Part shown: in pieces, positions 1 through 6,744 of the stretch | Layout: each line of letters starts with the position of its first letter | Position numbering within the stretch: the first letter of the stretch is position 1 | Source of the DNA: Butyrivibrio sp. INlla18 | GTDB lineage: Bacteria > Bacillota > Clostridia > Lachnospirales > Lachnospiraceae | Length of the DNA: 64,000 nt | Direction of reading: 5' to 3' | NCBI RefSeq assembly: GCF_900103635.1 | Contig: NZ_FMXK01000005.1 | Location: forward strand, 1 to 64,000 | Program-made: the position numbers and the translations under genes | The notes under the pieces: generated by a model | The model's input: only the letters and a program-made list of their open reading frames with translations | Told to the model about the DNA's origin: nothing | Databases searched by the model: none

Positions 1-355
1 TCATCACTTTTCGCATGGACGGCAGATATATGCTTTGTTGAGTAAGTGAATCTCATATCGATAGACAAGCCTTTTCACGAAGGCTTATTTTGCGTGGAAT
101 AAAGACTGTATTTGAGAATGGCTGATGTCTTTTAGCCGGAAACAATGATAAGATTTGTATAAATGGTGGCAGATTGAAATTCCACAGCCACCCGGACGCG
201 ACTTAGTTCACTCTGATGAAAATCGGTCTGAAGCCCAAACAAAAGGACAGATTTAGGATATATGAAGTCTGTTTTTTTGTTTGGTCTTACACCGATTGTT
301 CACGTTACTATATAACGTTCCACCATCCATCCTGATAATTAAGAAGTTTTCTGTC
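1..355. other. Left-edge intergenic stretch, no supported gene
   Basis: No gene can be supported in the first 355 bases. A plus-strand stub frame ends with TGA at 39-41 just before a terminator-like hairpin, so a plus-strand gene may end just inside the left edge, but 13 codons are too few to name it. A second weak hairpin (ACAGAT at 247-252 with GTCTGT at 267-272, then a run of T to 278) follows. The rest looks like ordinary AT-rich spacer. Confidence 0.5.
67..90 (+). terminator. Probable rho-independent terminator of an off-window plus-strand gene
   Basis: A perfect 7-bp stem, AAGCCTT (67-73) with AAGGCTT (80-86), has a 6-base loop and is followed by ATTTT. The T tract is short, so efficiency is uncertain. 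Confidence 0.45.
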
Positions 356-776
356 TCATTTTGCTTTCTTTGGTTTCTTCTCCGGAAGTTCAGCATACAT
401 ACCATTCAACAGTTCCACAATCAAAGCCTTGTCATCAAAACTATCAAATTCTTCGGAGGATATGTCACAGCCAAGTATATCTCTACAGACATATGAAGCA
501 TTCTTTTTCTTTGAATCTGTCCATAAACTCAGCAGCCTTGGGGTAAGCAGTTGTTTTATAGTCGGGGCCGTCTCCGTATTTCAACCCGATCACCATGATT
601 GCCCCGGATACAGCACCACACACTTCACCTTTTCTCACGCCCCCGCTAAAACATGCTGCCACTTTCATAGCCTGATCTACCGTCAGCCCATAATCATCCG
701 TGTATGCTCCAAGAACTGCCTGCGAGCAATTGAATTTTTCATAAAATATTTTCATTGCTTTTTCTTTGTGTGTCAT
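356..776 (-). pseudogene. C_GCAxxG_C_C family redox protein, frameshifted near its C terminus
   Basis: The intact part (97 codons, 776 down to the TAG at 483-485) matches the C_GCAxxG_C_C family: NCSQAVL near residue 17, a Gly-rich FSGGVRKG stretch and GEVCGAVSGA. Members are about 130-150 residues and end in a CR-D-LGCD-IS element carrying the last conserved cysteine. That element is present but in the next frame: from the AGA at 484-482 another 42 codons read RDILGCDISS and run to a TGA at 356-358. Skipping T485 restores a 139-residue protein of normal family length. Either the gene is broken by one base, or the base is an assembly error. A GGAG lies upstream of the ATG. The family is thought to act in redox or metal chemistry; the substrate is unknown. 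Confidence 0.75.
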
Positions 777-794
777 AGATCTTGACTCCGCTTA

Positions 795-1313
795 CTATAG
801 TTTTTTCTGCATCCATAACAGATCATACCATCTGTCAAATTTCTTACCTATAGTCTGCATGTGAGCTACTTTTGTATATCCCGATCGTATATGAAACTTA
901 TAGCTGTCATGTGTGAGATATTCATCCTCTTCATCACTATAGGCGGCTCCTGCAAGCAGGTTGACTATGTCCTGTTCTTTAAGCCTTTTTTCCAGCTCTT
1001 TGTACAACAACGAACCGATACCCTGTCTGCGATAATCCTTATCAACATAGATAGATGTTGTTGCTGTCCAGCTATAAGCTTCTCTAGAACTATATGGTCC
1101 CGCATACGCATAGCCGACGATCCTGTCTTTTAATAAGCACACCATATATGGATATTTTTCTTTTGTTGTCTTAATCCTGTTTTTAAATTCTTCAACTGAC
1201 GGAGCTTCATATTCAAAAGAAACAGCGGTATTCAGAACATAATATGAATATATCTCCACCAGTTTTTTAGCATCTTCGGGATCAGCGTCCCTTATAAACA
1301 GTTCTCTTTCCAT
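795..1313 (-). CDS. GNAT N-acetyltransferase, phosphinothricin/arsinothricin acetyltransferase-like
   Basis: A 172-residue GNAT-fold enzyme that should transfer acetyl from acetyl-CoA to an amine. The acetyl-CoA loop is RRQGIGSLL near residues 96-104, after the strand TSIYVDKDY. The N-terminal IRDADPEDAKKLVEIY and TAVSFEYEAPS segments match the PAT/Bar/ArsN1 subgroup, which acetylates phosphinothricin, methionine sulfoximine or arsinothricin. The C-terminal half is atypical: an acidic insert near residues 126-131 and an RSGY-KVAHM ending. It lies 18 bases upstream of the frameshifted C_GCAxxG_C_C gene and probably shares its transcript. The family is clear; the substrate is inferred only. Confidence 0.8.
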   Translation of the reverse strand: MERELFIRDADPEDAKKLVEIYSYYVLNTAVSFEYEAPSVEEFKNRIKTTKEKYPYMVCLLKDRIVGYAYAGPYSSREAYSWTATTSIYVDKDYRRQGIGSLLYKELEKRLKEQDIVNLLAGAAYSDEEDEYLTHDSYKFHIRSGYTKVAHMQTIGKKFDRWYDLLWMQKKL

Positions 1314-1337
1314 ATTATCTCCAAAGACAATTAGTAA

Positions 1338-1799
1338 TCACCCATACGGATATTCCTTGCTAAGATCTATCCTCATTGATACAATACCATTTTCCTCTGA
1401 TAATTCCTCGTATCCCAAACGTTTATATAGGCTATATCCAATTCTCATAACTTCCGGTTTCGTTGTGAAAATCAATTCCTTAAACCCAAGTTCAAAAGCC
1501 TTATCCGTCATTGCTTTGAGCATTATCCTTGCATATCCTTTTCCTCTGTATTCCGGTCTGATAAACAGACGCTTTCCTTCACAGGTTTCGTCGCTTATTT
1601 TCTTTATGGCAACACAGGCAATGGGTTTATCTTCTTCATATCCTACTATTATCGCTCCACCTGAATAATACCCAAGCAGATCATTCAATTCCTTATCAAA
1701 GGAAACAAAACAGCTTTCTGCCCCTTTGATATGCGAATACTCAACGAAAAGCTCTTTCACAATATCAGGACTAGTACACTCTTTCGTTTCAAAAAGCAT
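1338..1799 (-). CDS. GNAT family N-acetyltransferase
   Basis: A 153-residue GNAT enzyme. The acetyl-CoA motif is RPEYRGKGYARIML around residues 82-95 after the RLFI strand, and the C terminus has the usual LYKRLGYEEL helix-strand. The frame can begin five codons earlier, but the ATG at 1799 has GGAGGAG six bases upstream while the earlier ATG overlaps that same site, so 1799 is preferred. Its nearest relatives by pattern are the small GNATs acting on amino-acid-like or peptide amines; the substrate cannot be told. It lies between the PAT-like gene and the redox/permease genes on the same strand and may be part of the same resistance-like cluster. Confidence 0.8.
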   Translation of the reverse strand: MLFETKECTSPDIVKELFVEYSHIKGAESCFVSFDKELNDLLGYYSGGAIIVGYEEDKPIACVAIKKISDETCEGKRLFIRPEYRGKGYARIMLKAMTDKAFELGFKELIFTTKPEVMRIGYSLYKRLGYEELSEENGIVSMRIDLSKEYPYG

Positions 1800-1828
1800 A
1801 ATATTCTCCTCCATATCCCTGACATCTC

Positions 1829-2056
1829 CTATAAGAATTTTTCAACTTCCTTAGCCTTAAGAACCTTTCCGGCTGAAACAACTTTTCCGTCGATCATAAG
1901 AGCCGGCATACTCATCACTCCAAAACCCATGATTTTTTCCATATCCGTGATATACTCTATCTCCGCATCGATCCCTTTTTTCGCTACTGCTTCTTTTGCA
2001 GATGCAAGGAGAGCCTCACAGCTTTTGCATCCTCCGCCTAATACCTTGATATTCAT
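1829..2056 (-). CDS. Small thioredoxin-fold redox protein (Thioredoxin_3 / MTH895 type)
   Basis: A 75-residue protein with a thioredoxin-like fold and the vicinal cysteines GGGCKSC (C10 and C13). The later MSMPALMIDGKVV holds the cis-proline region typical of this family. In other Firmicutes and archaea such proteins sit next to ArsP-type permeases and ArsR repressors, as here: it follows the permease by 14 bases in the same operon. A likely role is thiol exchange or delivery of a thiophilic ligand to the permease, but that is inference. The start at 2056 is chosen because AAGGAGG is 8 bases upstream; the ATG two codons earlier is only 2 bases from it. Confidence 0.85.
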   Translation of the reverse strand: MNIKVLGGGCKSCEALLASAKEAVAKKGIDAEIEYITDMEKIMGFGVMSMPALMIDGKVVSAGKVLKAKEVEKFL

Positions 2057-2070
2057 GACCATATCCTCCT

Positions 2071-3072
2071 TCAGATGAATAAATATTGAAATAAGTTGAA
2101 AACATACCCGACAATGATGATACCCACTGTACAGATGGCTATAAATGTTCCTAACAGTTTTGGCTTGATAGCTTTCTTCAGCATAATGAGCGACGGAAGA
2201 CTGAGTGTAGTCACTGCCATCATAAAGCTTAAGATCGTACCAAGCAAAGCGCCCTTGGACAGGAGTGCCTCGGCTATAGGGATCACACCAAAGATATCAG
2301 CATACATCGGAATACCCAGGATTGTTGCAAGTATCACTCCAAAGGGATTTCTTCCCCCAAGCACTGCCCTGATCCAGCTTTCCGGAATCCAGTTATGTAT
2401 CACAGCCCCTATCCCGACTCCTATCAGAATGTATGGAAACACTTTCTTAAATGTAGATACTACTTGGTCCTTTGCGTATATTAAACGCTCTTTAACAGGG
2501 AGGCTCGGAGTTTCTATTTCAACGCTGCTGTTTGCATTCCTGATAAAATCCGCGACCTGATCTTCCATATGAAGTCTCTCAATCAATGTACCACCTGCAA
2601 CAGCGATCATAAGTCCCATCACAACATAAACGATGGCTATCCTTGCCCCAAAGATGCTCATAAGCAGTACGAGGCTCCCCAGATCCACCATCGGTGATGA
2701 GATCAAAAAAGAGAATGTTACTCCAAGCGGTAATCCGGCACTCGTAAATCCCATAAATATCGGGATGGATGAGCACGAGCAGAATGGTGTCACGGTTCCA
2801 AGCAAGGCTCCTACGATATTTGCTCCGATTCCGTGAAATCTGCCCATTATCTTCCTGCTACGCTCCGGCGGAAAGAAACTCTGGATATATGAGATCACAA
2901 AGATCAGCAAACAAAGAAGTATCGTGATCTTTATATCATCATAGATAAAAAAATGTATACCGGAGCCAATCCTGCTATCTATATCCAATCCTAATGCAGA
3001 CAGGAGTTCTCCGATCAAAATGTTCAGCCACTTCATCCCCAGGATCTGTGTTTGAATAAAGTCCCACATCAT
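2071..3072 (-). CDS. ArsP-type permease (PF03773, DUF318 family)
   Basis: A 333-residue integral membrane protein with about eight hydrophobic segments. The family hallmark is GTVTPFCSCSSIPIF near residues 92-106, where C98 and C100 sit in a conserved CxC pair. In ArsP, such cysteines bind trivalent organoarsenicals such as methylarsenite for export; other family members are linked to Cu/Zn or unknown ligands, so the substrate is not settled. The hydrophilic loop near residues 165-200 carries an amphipathic charged stretch. It overlaps the stop of the ArsR gene (ATGATG, start at 3072 or 3069; AAGGAG upstream fits either), which means translational coupling, and the small redox protein follows. 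Confidence 0.9.
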   Translation of the reverse strand: MMWDFIQTQILGMKWLNILIGELLSALGLDIDSRIGSGIHFFIYDDIKITILLCLLIFVISYIQSFFPPERSRKIMGRFHGIGANIVGALLGTVTPFCSCSSIPIFMGFTSAGLPLGVTFSFLISSPMVDLGSLVLLMSIFGARIAIVYVVMGLMIAVAGGTLIERLHMEDQVADFIRNANSSVEIETPSLPVKERLIYAKDQVVSTFKKVFPYILIGVGIGAVIHNWIPESWIRAVLGGRNPFGVILATILGIPMYADIFGVIPIAEALLSKGALLGTILSFMMAVTTLSLPSLIMLKKAIKPKLLGTFIAICTVGIIIVGYVFNLFQYLFI

Positions 3073-3371
3073 ACTTTCTCCTTACAGCATTTGCCGGTGG
3101 TTTCATTACAGAGAGTTTTAATAAATCCACAGAATTCTTTCATAATGTCAGTGTTTATTGAATAGTAGTGCCACTTGCCTTCTTTTCTGTCGTTAACCAG
3201 ACCCGAATCCACCAGTATCTTCATGTGATGGGAAAGAGTCGGCTGTGTAATATCAAACTTTTCAAGAAGCTTACACCCGCACTTCTCCTGATCAGAAAGC
3301 ATCTTAACGATTTCCATTCTGTTGGGATCACCAAGAGCCTTGCATACCAATACTTCGTCTAATTTAGCCAT
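3069..3371 (-). CDS. ArsR/SmtB-family metal-responsive repressor
   Basis: A 100-residue winged-helix repressor. The DNA-reading helix is QPTLSHHMKILVDSGLV (about residues 43-59) followed by the wing RKEGKWHYYSI. A CGC pair (C31, C33) lies in the helix just before the recognition helix, the place where ArsR proteins bind arsenite, and the C terminus is also cysteine-rich (CGF, LCN, KCC). It heads the ArsR-permease-redox operon and probably represses it from the inverted repeat at 3387-3436. The ATG has AAGGAGGAG four bases upstream. Ligand (arsenite, organoarsenical or another thiophilic ion) is inferred. Confidence 0.92.
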   Translation of the reverse strand: MAKLDEVLVCKALGDPNRMEIVKMLSDQEKCGCKLLEKFDITQPTLSHHMKILVDSGLVNDRKEGKWHYYSINTDIMKEFCGFIKTLCNETTGKCCKEKV

Positions 3372-3386
3372 AATCTCCTCCTTACA

Positions 3387-3436
3387 TTGATATTCGTCTA
3401 TGTGTTAATAGTAACATATACATAGATGTCTGTCAA
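3387..3436 (-). promoter_or_regulatory. Promoter with overlapping ArsR operator
   Basis: On the minus strand, TTGACA (3436-3431) and TACTAT (3413-3408) are 17 bases apart, a near-consensus sigma-A promoter. The same stretch is an inverted repeat: both arms read TTGA-6 bases-TCTATG (3387-3402 forward; 3436-3421 on minus), so a dimer bound here would cover the promoter. This fits autorepression by the ArsR protein. Confidence 0.75.
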
Positions 3437-3536
3437 TGTATCATTTCAAGTAAGTGCCATGTGATCTCCACATGTGTGATCCTCAGAAAGTGGTCCTGTA
3501 CCATCAATAATAGAAAGAGCTGCTCCTATAAACTAA

Positions 3537-4013
3537 TTATGAAGCTCTGTACTCCATAAGAGTTGTGTTCTGCCATTTTCCAAATCGATCTTTAGCTATT
3601 CTTTCCCTATAGCCAATTTCCCTGAAACCACATTTTTTGTGTAAGGCTATACTTGCTTTATTAATTGAAAATATTGCAGAATATATGCTCCAATATCCAT
3701 CTTTCTCAGCTTCTCGGATAATCGTATTTACCAAAGCTGTTCCTATCCCATGACCTCTATAGTTTCTATCAACATATACACTCATTTCAACGCAGCCTTT
3801 ATATGCGCATCTACTTGAAGTAGGACTAAGCGCAATCCAGCCTACTACCTTCCCTTCTTCCTCAAAAACAAACCTGCAATTCCTTAAATGTCCTTCATTC
3901 CACTCAGCAAAACTAGGACACTCTGTATTAAAAGTAGATGTTCCCTCTTCTAATCCCTGCTTGTAAATCTCTGCTACTGTCCCCCAGTCTTCATCTCTCA
4001 TTTCTCTAATCAC
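3537..4013 (-). CDS. GNAT N-acetyltransferase, PAT/ArsN1-like
   Basis: A 158-residue enzyme of the phosphinothricin/arsinothricin acetyltransferase subgroup. Visible are IREMRDEDWGTVAEIY at the N terminus, TSTFNTECPSFAEW, the strand VEMSVYVDRNYRGHGIGTALV with the acetyl-CoA loop RGHGIGTAL near residues 85-93, and SINKASIALHKKCGFREIGYRE near 117-138, all in the PAT/ArsN1 arrangement. It overlaps the MarR gene upstream by 8 bases, so the two are co-translated and the MarR protein probably controls it. Next door is an ArsR-ArsP operon, so arsinothricin or a related amino-acid antibiotic is a reasonable but untested substrate. Confidence 0.85.
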   Translation of the reverse strand: MIREMRDEDWGTVAEIYKQGLEEGTSTFNTECPSFAEWNEGHLRNCRFVFEEEGKVVGWIALSPTSSRCAYKGCVEMSVYVDRNYRGHGIGTALVNTIIREAEKDGYWSIYSAIFSINKASIALHKKCGFREIGYRERIAKDRFGKWQNTTLMEYRAS

Positions 4014-4449
4014 AGCATTCCACCTCCGATTTTTTTATCGCATCATTATAAATATTTAATGCCTCTAAAACCTGACTCTGCTTTTCCTTTGGAATCATAG
4101 AAAAAACTCTCTTAAACTTCATATTCATATCTTTTTCTATTGTATTGAATCTTGCCATTCCTTCATCAGTCAGATTAAGCACTACGCACCTGCGATCCCT
4201 TGTTGAAGGTTCTCGCAAAACATATCCTTTTTGAACAAGCTCTTCTACAGATCTGCTTACAGCACTTTTATCCATCTTAAGAAGTTCAGCAAGTTCCTTT
4301 ACACATATTCCAGGTTTTCTGCCTATTTCAACAAGCAGAAAGCATTGAGATGTATTAACGTTACATTGACAGCAATCAGAACTGTTTAGCTTCTCAAGAT
4401 TACGTTCTAATTCTCTGGTACTTTCTCGAAATAGTTTTACCTTATCCAT
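4006..4449 (-). CDS. MarR-family repressor with an N-terminal cysteine cluster
   Basis: A 147-residue winged-helix MarR protein: dimer helices at both ends, the DNA-binding part LAELLKMDKSAVSRSVEEL near residues 54-72, and the wing REPSTRDRRCVVLNLT. Unusual is the dense cysteine patch SDCCQCNVNTSQC (about residues 24-36), at the usual effector pocket; it could sense a thiol-reactive ligand. The frame opens 12 codons earlier, but that ATG lies inside the promoter, while the ATG at 4449 has AGGAGG seven bases upstream. The gene overlaps the PAT/ArsN1-like enzyme and a perfect palindrome covers its own promoter. Confidence 0.88.
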   Translation of the reverse strand: MDKVKLFRESTRELERNLEKLNSSDCCQCNVNTSQCFLLVEIGRKPGICVKELAELLKMDKSAVSRSVEELVQKGYVLREPSTRDRRCVVLNLTDEGMARFNTIEKDMNMKFKRVFSMIPKEKQSQVLEALNIYNDAIKKSEVECCD

Positions 4450-4471
4450 CGAATGCCCTCCTATAAATTTA

Positions 4472-4501
4472 AATGATAAAATCATTAGTTTTATTTGTCA
4501 A
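4472..4501 (-). promoter_or_regulatory. marR-gnat promoter with perfect palindromic operator
   Basis: Minus-strand TTGACA (4501-4496) and TATCAT (4478-4473) are 17 bases apart. The perfect palindrome AATGAT-AAA-ATCATT (4472-4486) covers the -10 box, which is the expected place for an autorepressing MarR dimer. Confidence 0.7.
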
Positions 4502-4796
4502 CCAATTTATAATATAAAAAAACCACATAGCCGTTATAAACAACTACATGGCAATTACGTGGGCATATACTTTTCCATAAAAATCTCTCTTTCTTCTTTC
4601 GTCATTAAAACTGTAATATAATCATTACTTCTTTGGTATGATTGAATTTATAACCACTATTCCTTATTCTATCCAATGTACCCACATAAAACAAGGGCGT
4701 TTTCACGCCCCTGCCTATTGCACTATCAGTTATTCATCTCTCAGGTCTTAGATTATTCCTATTAAGATTAGAATGTTTTGAAGGCTTTCGGCATAC
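4502..4796. other. Gene-free spacer with degenerate coding traces
   Basis: No intact gene is visible. On the minus strand two short overlapping frames (about 4557-4690) read protein-like pieces such as TLDRIRNSGYKF and TKEEREIFMEKYM, in different frames, as if from a decayed small gene. A hairpin GGGCGT (4695-4700) with ACGCCC (4705-4710), followed on minus by TTGTTTT, may be a weak terminator. Confidence 0.4.
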
Positions 4797-4829
4797 AAAA
4801 AAGACCCGGTACATTGTACCGAGTCTTTT
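4797..4829 (-). terminator. Terminator of the rplM-rpsI operon
   Basis: Downstream of rpsI on minus, AAAAGACTCGGTAC pairs with GTACCGGGTCTTTT across a short loop and runs into T residues. It should also work on plus, though no plus gene ends here. Confidence 0.85.
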
Positions 4830-4849
4830 GAAATCTGCCGAAGCAGTGA

Positions 4850-5248
4850 TTATCTCTTTGAGAACTGTGGAGCACGACGAGCTTTCTTTAAGCCGTACTT
4901 CTTTCTTTCCTTCATACGAGGATCTCTTGTAAGGTATCCAGCCTTCTTAAGTGTTGGTCTGTATTCATCTGAATCAGCCTGAAGAAGTGCTCTTGAAATA
5001 CCGTGTCTGATTGCACCAGCCTGACCTGTTGTGCCGCCACCTCTTACAGTAACAACTACGTCAAACTTATCTGTTGTCTCTGTAGCTACGAGAGGCTGTC
5101 TAACGATAACCTTGAGTGTCTCAAGTCCGAAATACTCATCGATAGGTCTCTTGTTGATTGTAATATTACCATTTCCGGATTTAAGGTATACTCTTGCAAC
5201 TGACTTCTTTCTTCTACCTGTTCCGTAATAATTAGCTGACTTTGCCAT
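4850..5248 (-). CDS. rpsI: 30S ribosomal protein S9
   Basis: A 132-residue S9 (uS9), the usual length. The globular part shows [16 protein letters not shown] at the N terminus and [18 protein letters not shown] in the middle. The C-terminal tail RRAPQFSKR is the conserved extension that reaches the P-site tRNA anticodon loop in the 30S head. The start at 5248 has AAGGAG nine bases upstream; the frame can be opened six codons earlier only through a GTG lying over that site. It is the second gene of rplM-rpsI, 26 bases after rplM, and ends at a strong terminator. Confidence 0.98.
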   Translation of the reverse strand: MAKSANYYGTGRRKKSVARVYLKSGNGNITINKRPIDEYFGLETLKVIVRQPLVATETTDKFDVVVTVRGGGTTGQAGAIRHGISRALLQADSDEYRPTLKKAGYLTRDPRMKERKKYGLKKARRAPQFSKR

Positions 5249-5274
5249 TTTATTATTCTCCTTCACTTACCAGA

Positions 5275-5703
5275 TTAAAATGTTAATACTTCAGGCTTCT
5301 GAGCTGCATGTGGATGCTCTGAACCAGCATATACGTGAAGCTTTGTGTACATCTCTCTACCAAGAGATCCCTTTGGAAGCATTCCCTTTACAGCATGCTC
5401 GATAACTCTCTCAGGCTTATCATTAAGCATCTGACGAAGTGAGAACTCTTTGTGATGTCCAACATAATCTGTGTGGTGCCAATACATCTTCTGATCAAGC
5501 TTCTTACCAGAAACCTTAATCTTCTCTGCATTGATAACGATTACATAATCACCTGTGTCGATGTTAGGTGTGTAAATAGGCTTGTTCTTTCCTCTAAGTA
5601 CGTTTGCAACGTTAGAAGCAAGACGTCCAAGTGTCATATCTGTAGCATCAACTACATACCACTTCTTCTCAACTGTAGTTGCACTAGGCATATAAGTTTT
5701 CAT
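5275..5703 (-). CDS. rplM: 50S ribosomal protein L13
   Basis: A 142-residue L13 (uL13), an early-assembly protein on 23S rRNA. Recognisable stretches are [17 protein letters not shown] near the N terminus, [16 protein letters not shown], and the [18 protein letters not shown] signature near residues 104-121. The start at 5703 has TTGGAGG seven bases upstream; a longer frame (15 codons) runs through the leader hairpin and is rejected. It leads the two-gene rplM-rpsI operon, which has its own promoter about 200 bases upstream and an L13-leader-like hairpin next to the ribosome-binding site. Confidence 0.98.
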   Translation of the reverse strand: MKTYMPSATTVEKKWYVVDATDMTLGRLASNVANVLRGKNKPIYTPNIDTGDYVIVINAEKIKVSGKKLDQKMYWHHTDYVGHHKEFSLRQMLNDKPERVIEHAVKGMLPKGSLGREMYTKLHVYAGSEHPHAAQKPEVLTF

Positions 5704-5725
5704 TATGTTTCCTCCAAATAATTCG

Positions 5726-5746
5726 GCACATAGCAAAACTAGGTGC
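5726..5746 (-). promoter_or_regulatory. L13 leader-like hairpin
   Basis: On minus, GCAC-c-TAG-ttttg-CTA-t-GTGC forms a stem with one mismatch, ending about 8 bases from the rplM ribosome-binding site. Firmicutes rplM genes often carry an L13 leader RNA here that lets L13 shut off its own synthesis. Position and shape fit; a covariance-model match was not run. Confidence 0.45.
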
Positions 5747-5898
5747 ATTTTAAATATTTGTTACCTCTGAATGAACCCTTCACCTGATCCAATCAGTAAA
5801 TATATGAACATATTGAAGCTTACCGGGACATCAACATGTCATGTACTAATAATTCATGTGGGCATAGTTATAGAATAAACTTTGTCACACAGTAAGAT

Positions 5899-5928
5899 AT
5901 TATATGACTTTTTTACCGAATTTGTCAA
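5899..5928 (-). promoter_or_regulatory. rplM-rpsI promoter
   Basis: Minus-strand TTGACA (5928-5923) and TATAAT (5904-5899), both perfect sigma-A boxes, are 18 bases apart. Transcription would begin near 5892, giving an untranslated leader of about 190 bases before rplM. The promoter lies between truA and rplM, so rplM-rpsI does not depend on the truA/ECF transcript. Confidence 0.8.
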
Positions 5929-5946
5929 TAAAAAATCATCAAAAAA

Positions 5947-6723
5947 TTACGTATCTGATGGGCCTGGAATTCCATCAAGGAACTTATATTTAATAAGGAA
6001 TAGCCCTTGAGCTGGAGCTGTTGGTCCTGCTGCGCTCCTATCCTTCTTTTCAAGCATCGCGGTTATGTCAGAAGGCTGGCCTTTTCCCCTTCCTATCTGC
6101 AAAAGAGTTCCTGCAATGATCCTGACCATATTATAGAGAAATCCGTTACCAGTGACACTTATGATAACTTCATCCCAATGGCGCTTTACATTTACTTCCT
6201 TGATAGTTCTGACATGGCTAAGAGCCTGAGATTCCACATTGCAAAAGCTTGTAAAATCATGCTCTCCCTCAAGAAGCTTGGCTGCCTCATTCATCTTGTC
6301 AATATCTAAGGGCATACTGAAATGATATGTATAAAAACGTCTTGTTGGAACTGGCATTTTGGTATTTAGAACTCGATATTCATAGGTTTTAAGCGTATCA
6401 CAGTGTCTTGGATGAAAATCCTTGTGAACTTCTCTGGATTCTACAACACAGATATCTTCTGGCAATATATGATTCAAAGCATAGGAGAACCTGTCTCCTG
6501 GAATTGTGGAGAAGGTATCAAAAACTGCTATATTGCCATAGGCATGAACCCCAGCATCTGTGCGGCTTGCACCGATAATCTCTACATCTTCGCCTGTAAG
6601 TCCATGAACTGCTCTGGCAAGCATCTCTTCAATTGTGTTGTGGGTGCTCTTTTGGAAAGCCCATCCATTGTAGGCTGTTCCATCATAAGAGACTACCAGC
6701 ATTACTCGTTTCTTTTCAGCCAA
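5947..6723 (-). CDS. truA: tRNA pseudouridine(38-40) synthase
   Basis: A 258-residue TruA, which isomerises uridines 38-40 in the tRNA anticodon stem to pseudouridine. The catalytic aspartate is D56 in GASRTDAGVHA; VVSYDGTAYNGWAFQ near the N terminus and GNGFLYNMVRIIAGTLLQIGRG near residues 190-211 are further family marks. The start is a TTG at 6723 with AAGGAG seven bases upstream, an uncommon but well-supported start. It follows ecfT by 21 bases in the usual Firmicutes order ecfA1-ecfA2-ecfT-truA-rplM-rpsI. Confidence 0.97.
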   Translation of the reverse strand: MAEKKRVMLVVSYDGTAYNGWAFQKSTHNTIEEMLARAVHGLTGEDVEIIGASRTDAGVHAYGNIAVFDTFSTIPGDRFSYALNHILPEDICVVESREVHKDFHPRHCDTLKTYEYRVLNTKMPVPTRRFYTYHFSMPLDIDKMNEAAKLLEGEHDFTSFCNVESQALSHVRTIKEVNVKRHWDEVIISVTGNGFLYNMVRIIAGTLLQIGRGKGQPSDITAMLEKKDRSAAGPTAPAQGLFLIKYKFLDGIPGPSDT

Positions 6724-6744
6724 CGCTGCGCTCCTTATAAATGA

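Noticed and set aside
184-255. Small RNA or decayed gene upstream of the first hairpins
   Set aside because: A short protein-like frame (GGRLKFHSHPDAT) is visible, but it is too short and has no start or partner.
2096-2560. 154-codon plus-strand frame inside the permease gene
   Set aside because: It is fully antisense to a well-supported membrane protein, has no Shine-Dalgarno and no recognisable motif.
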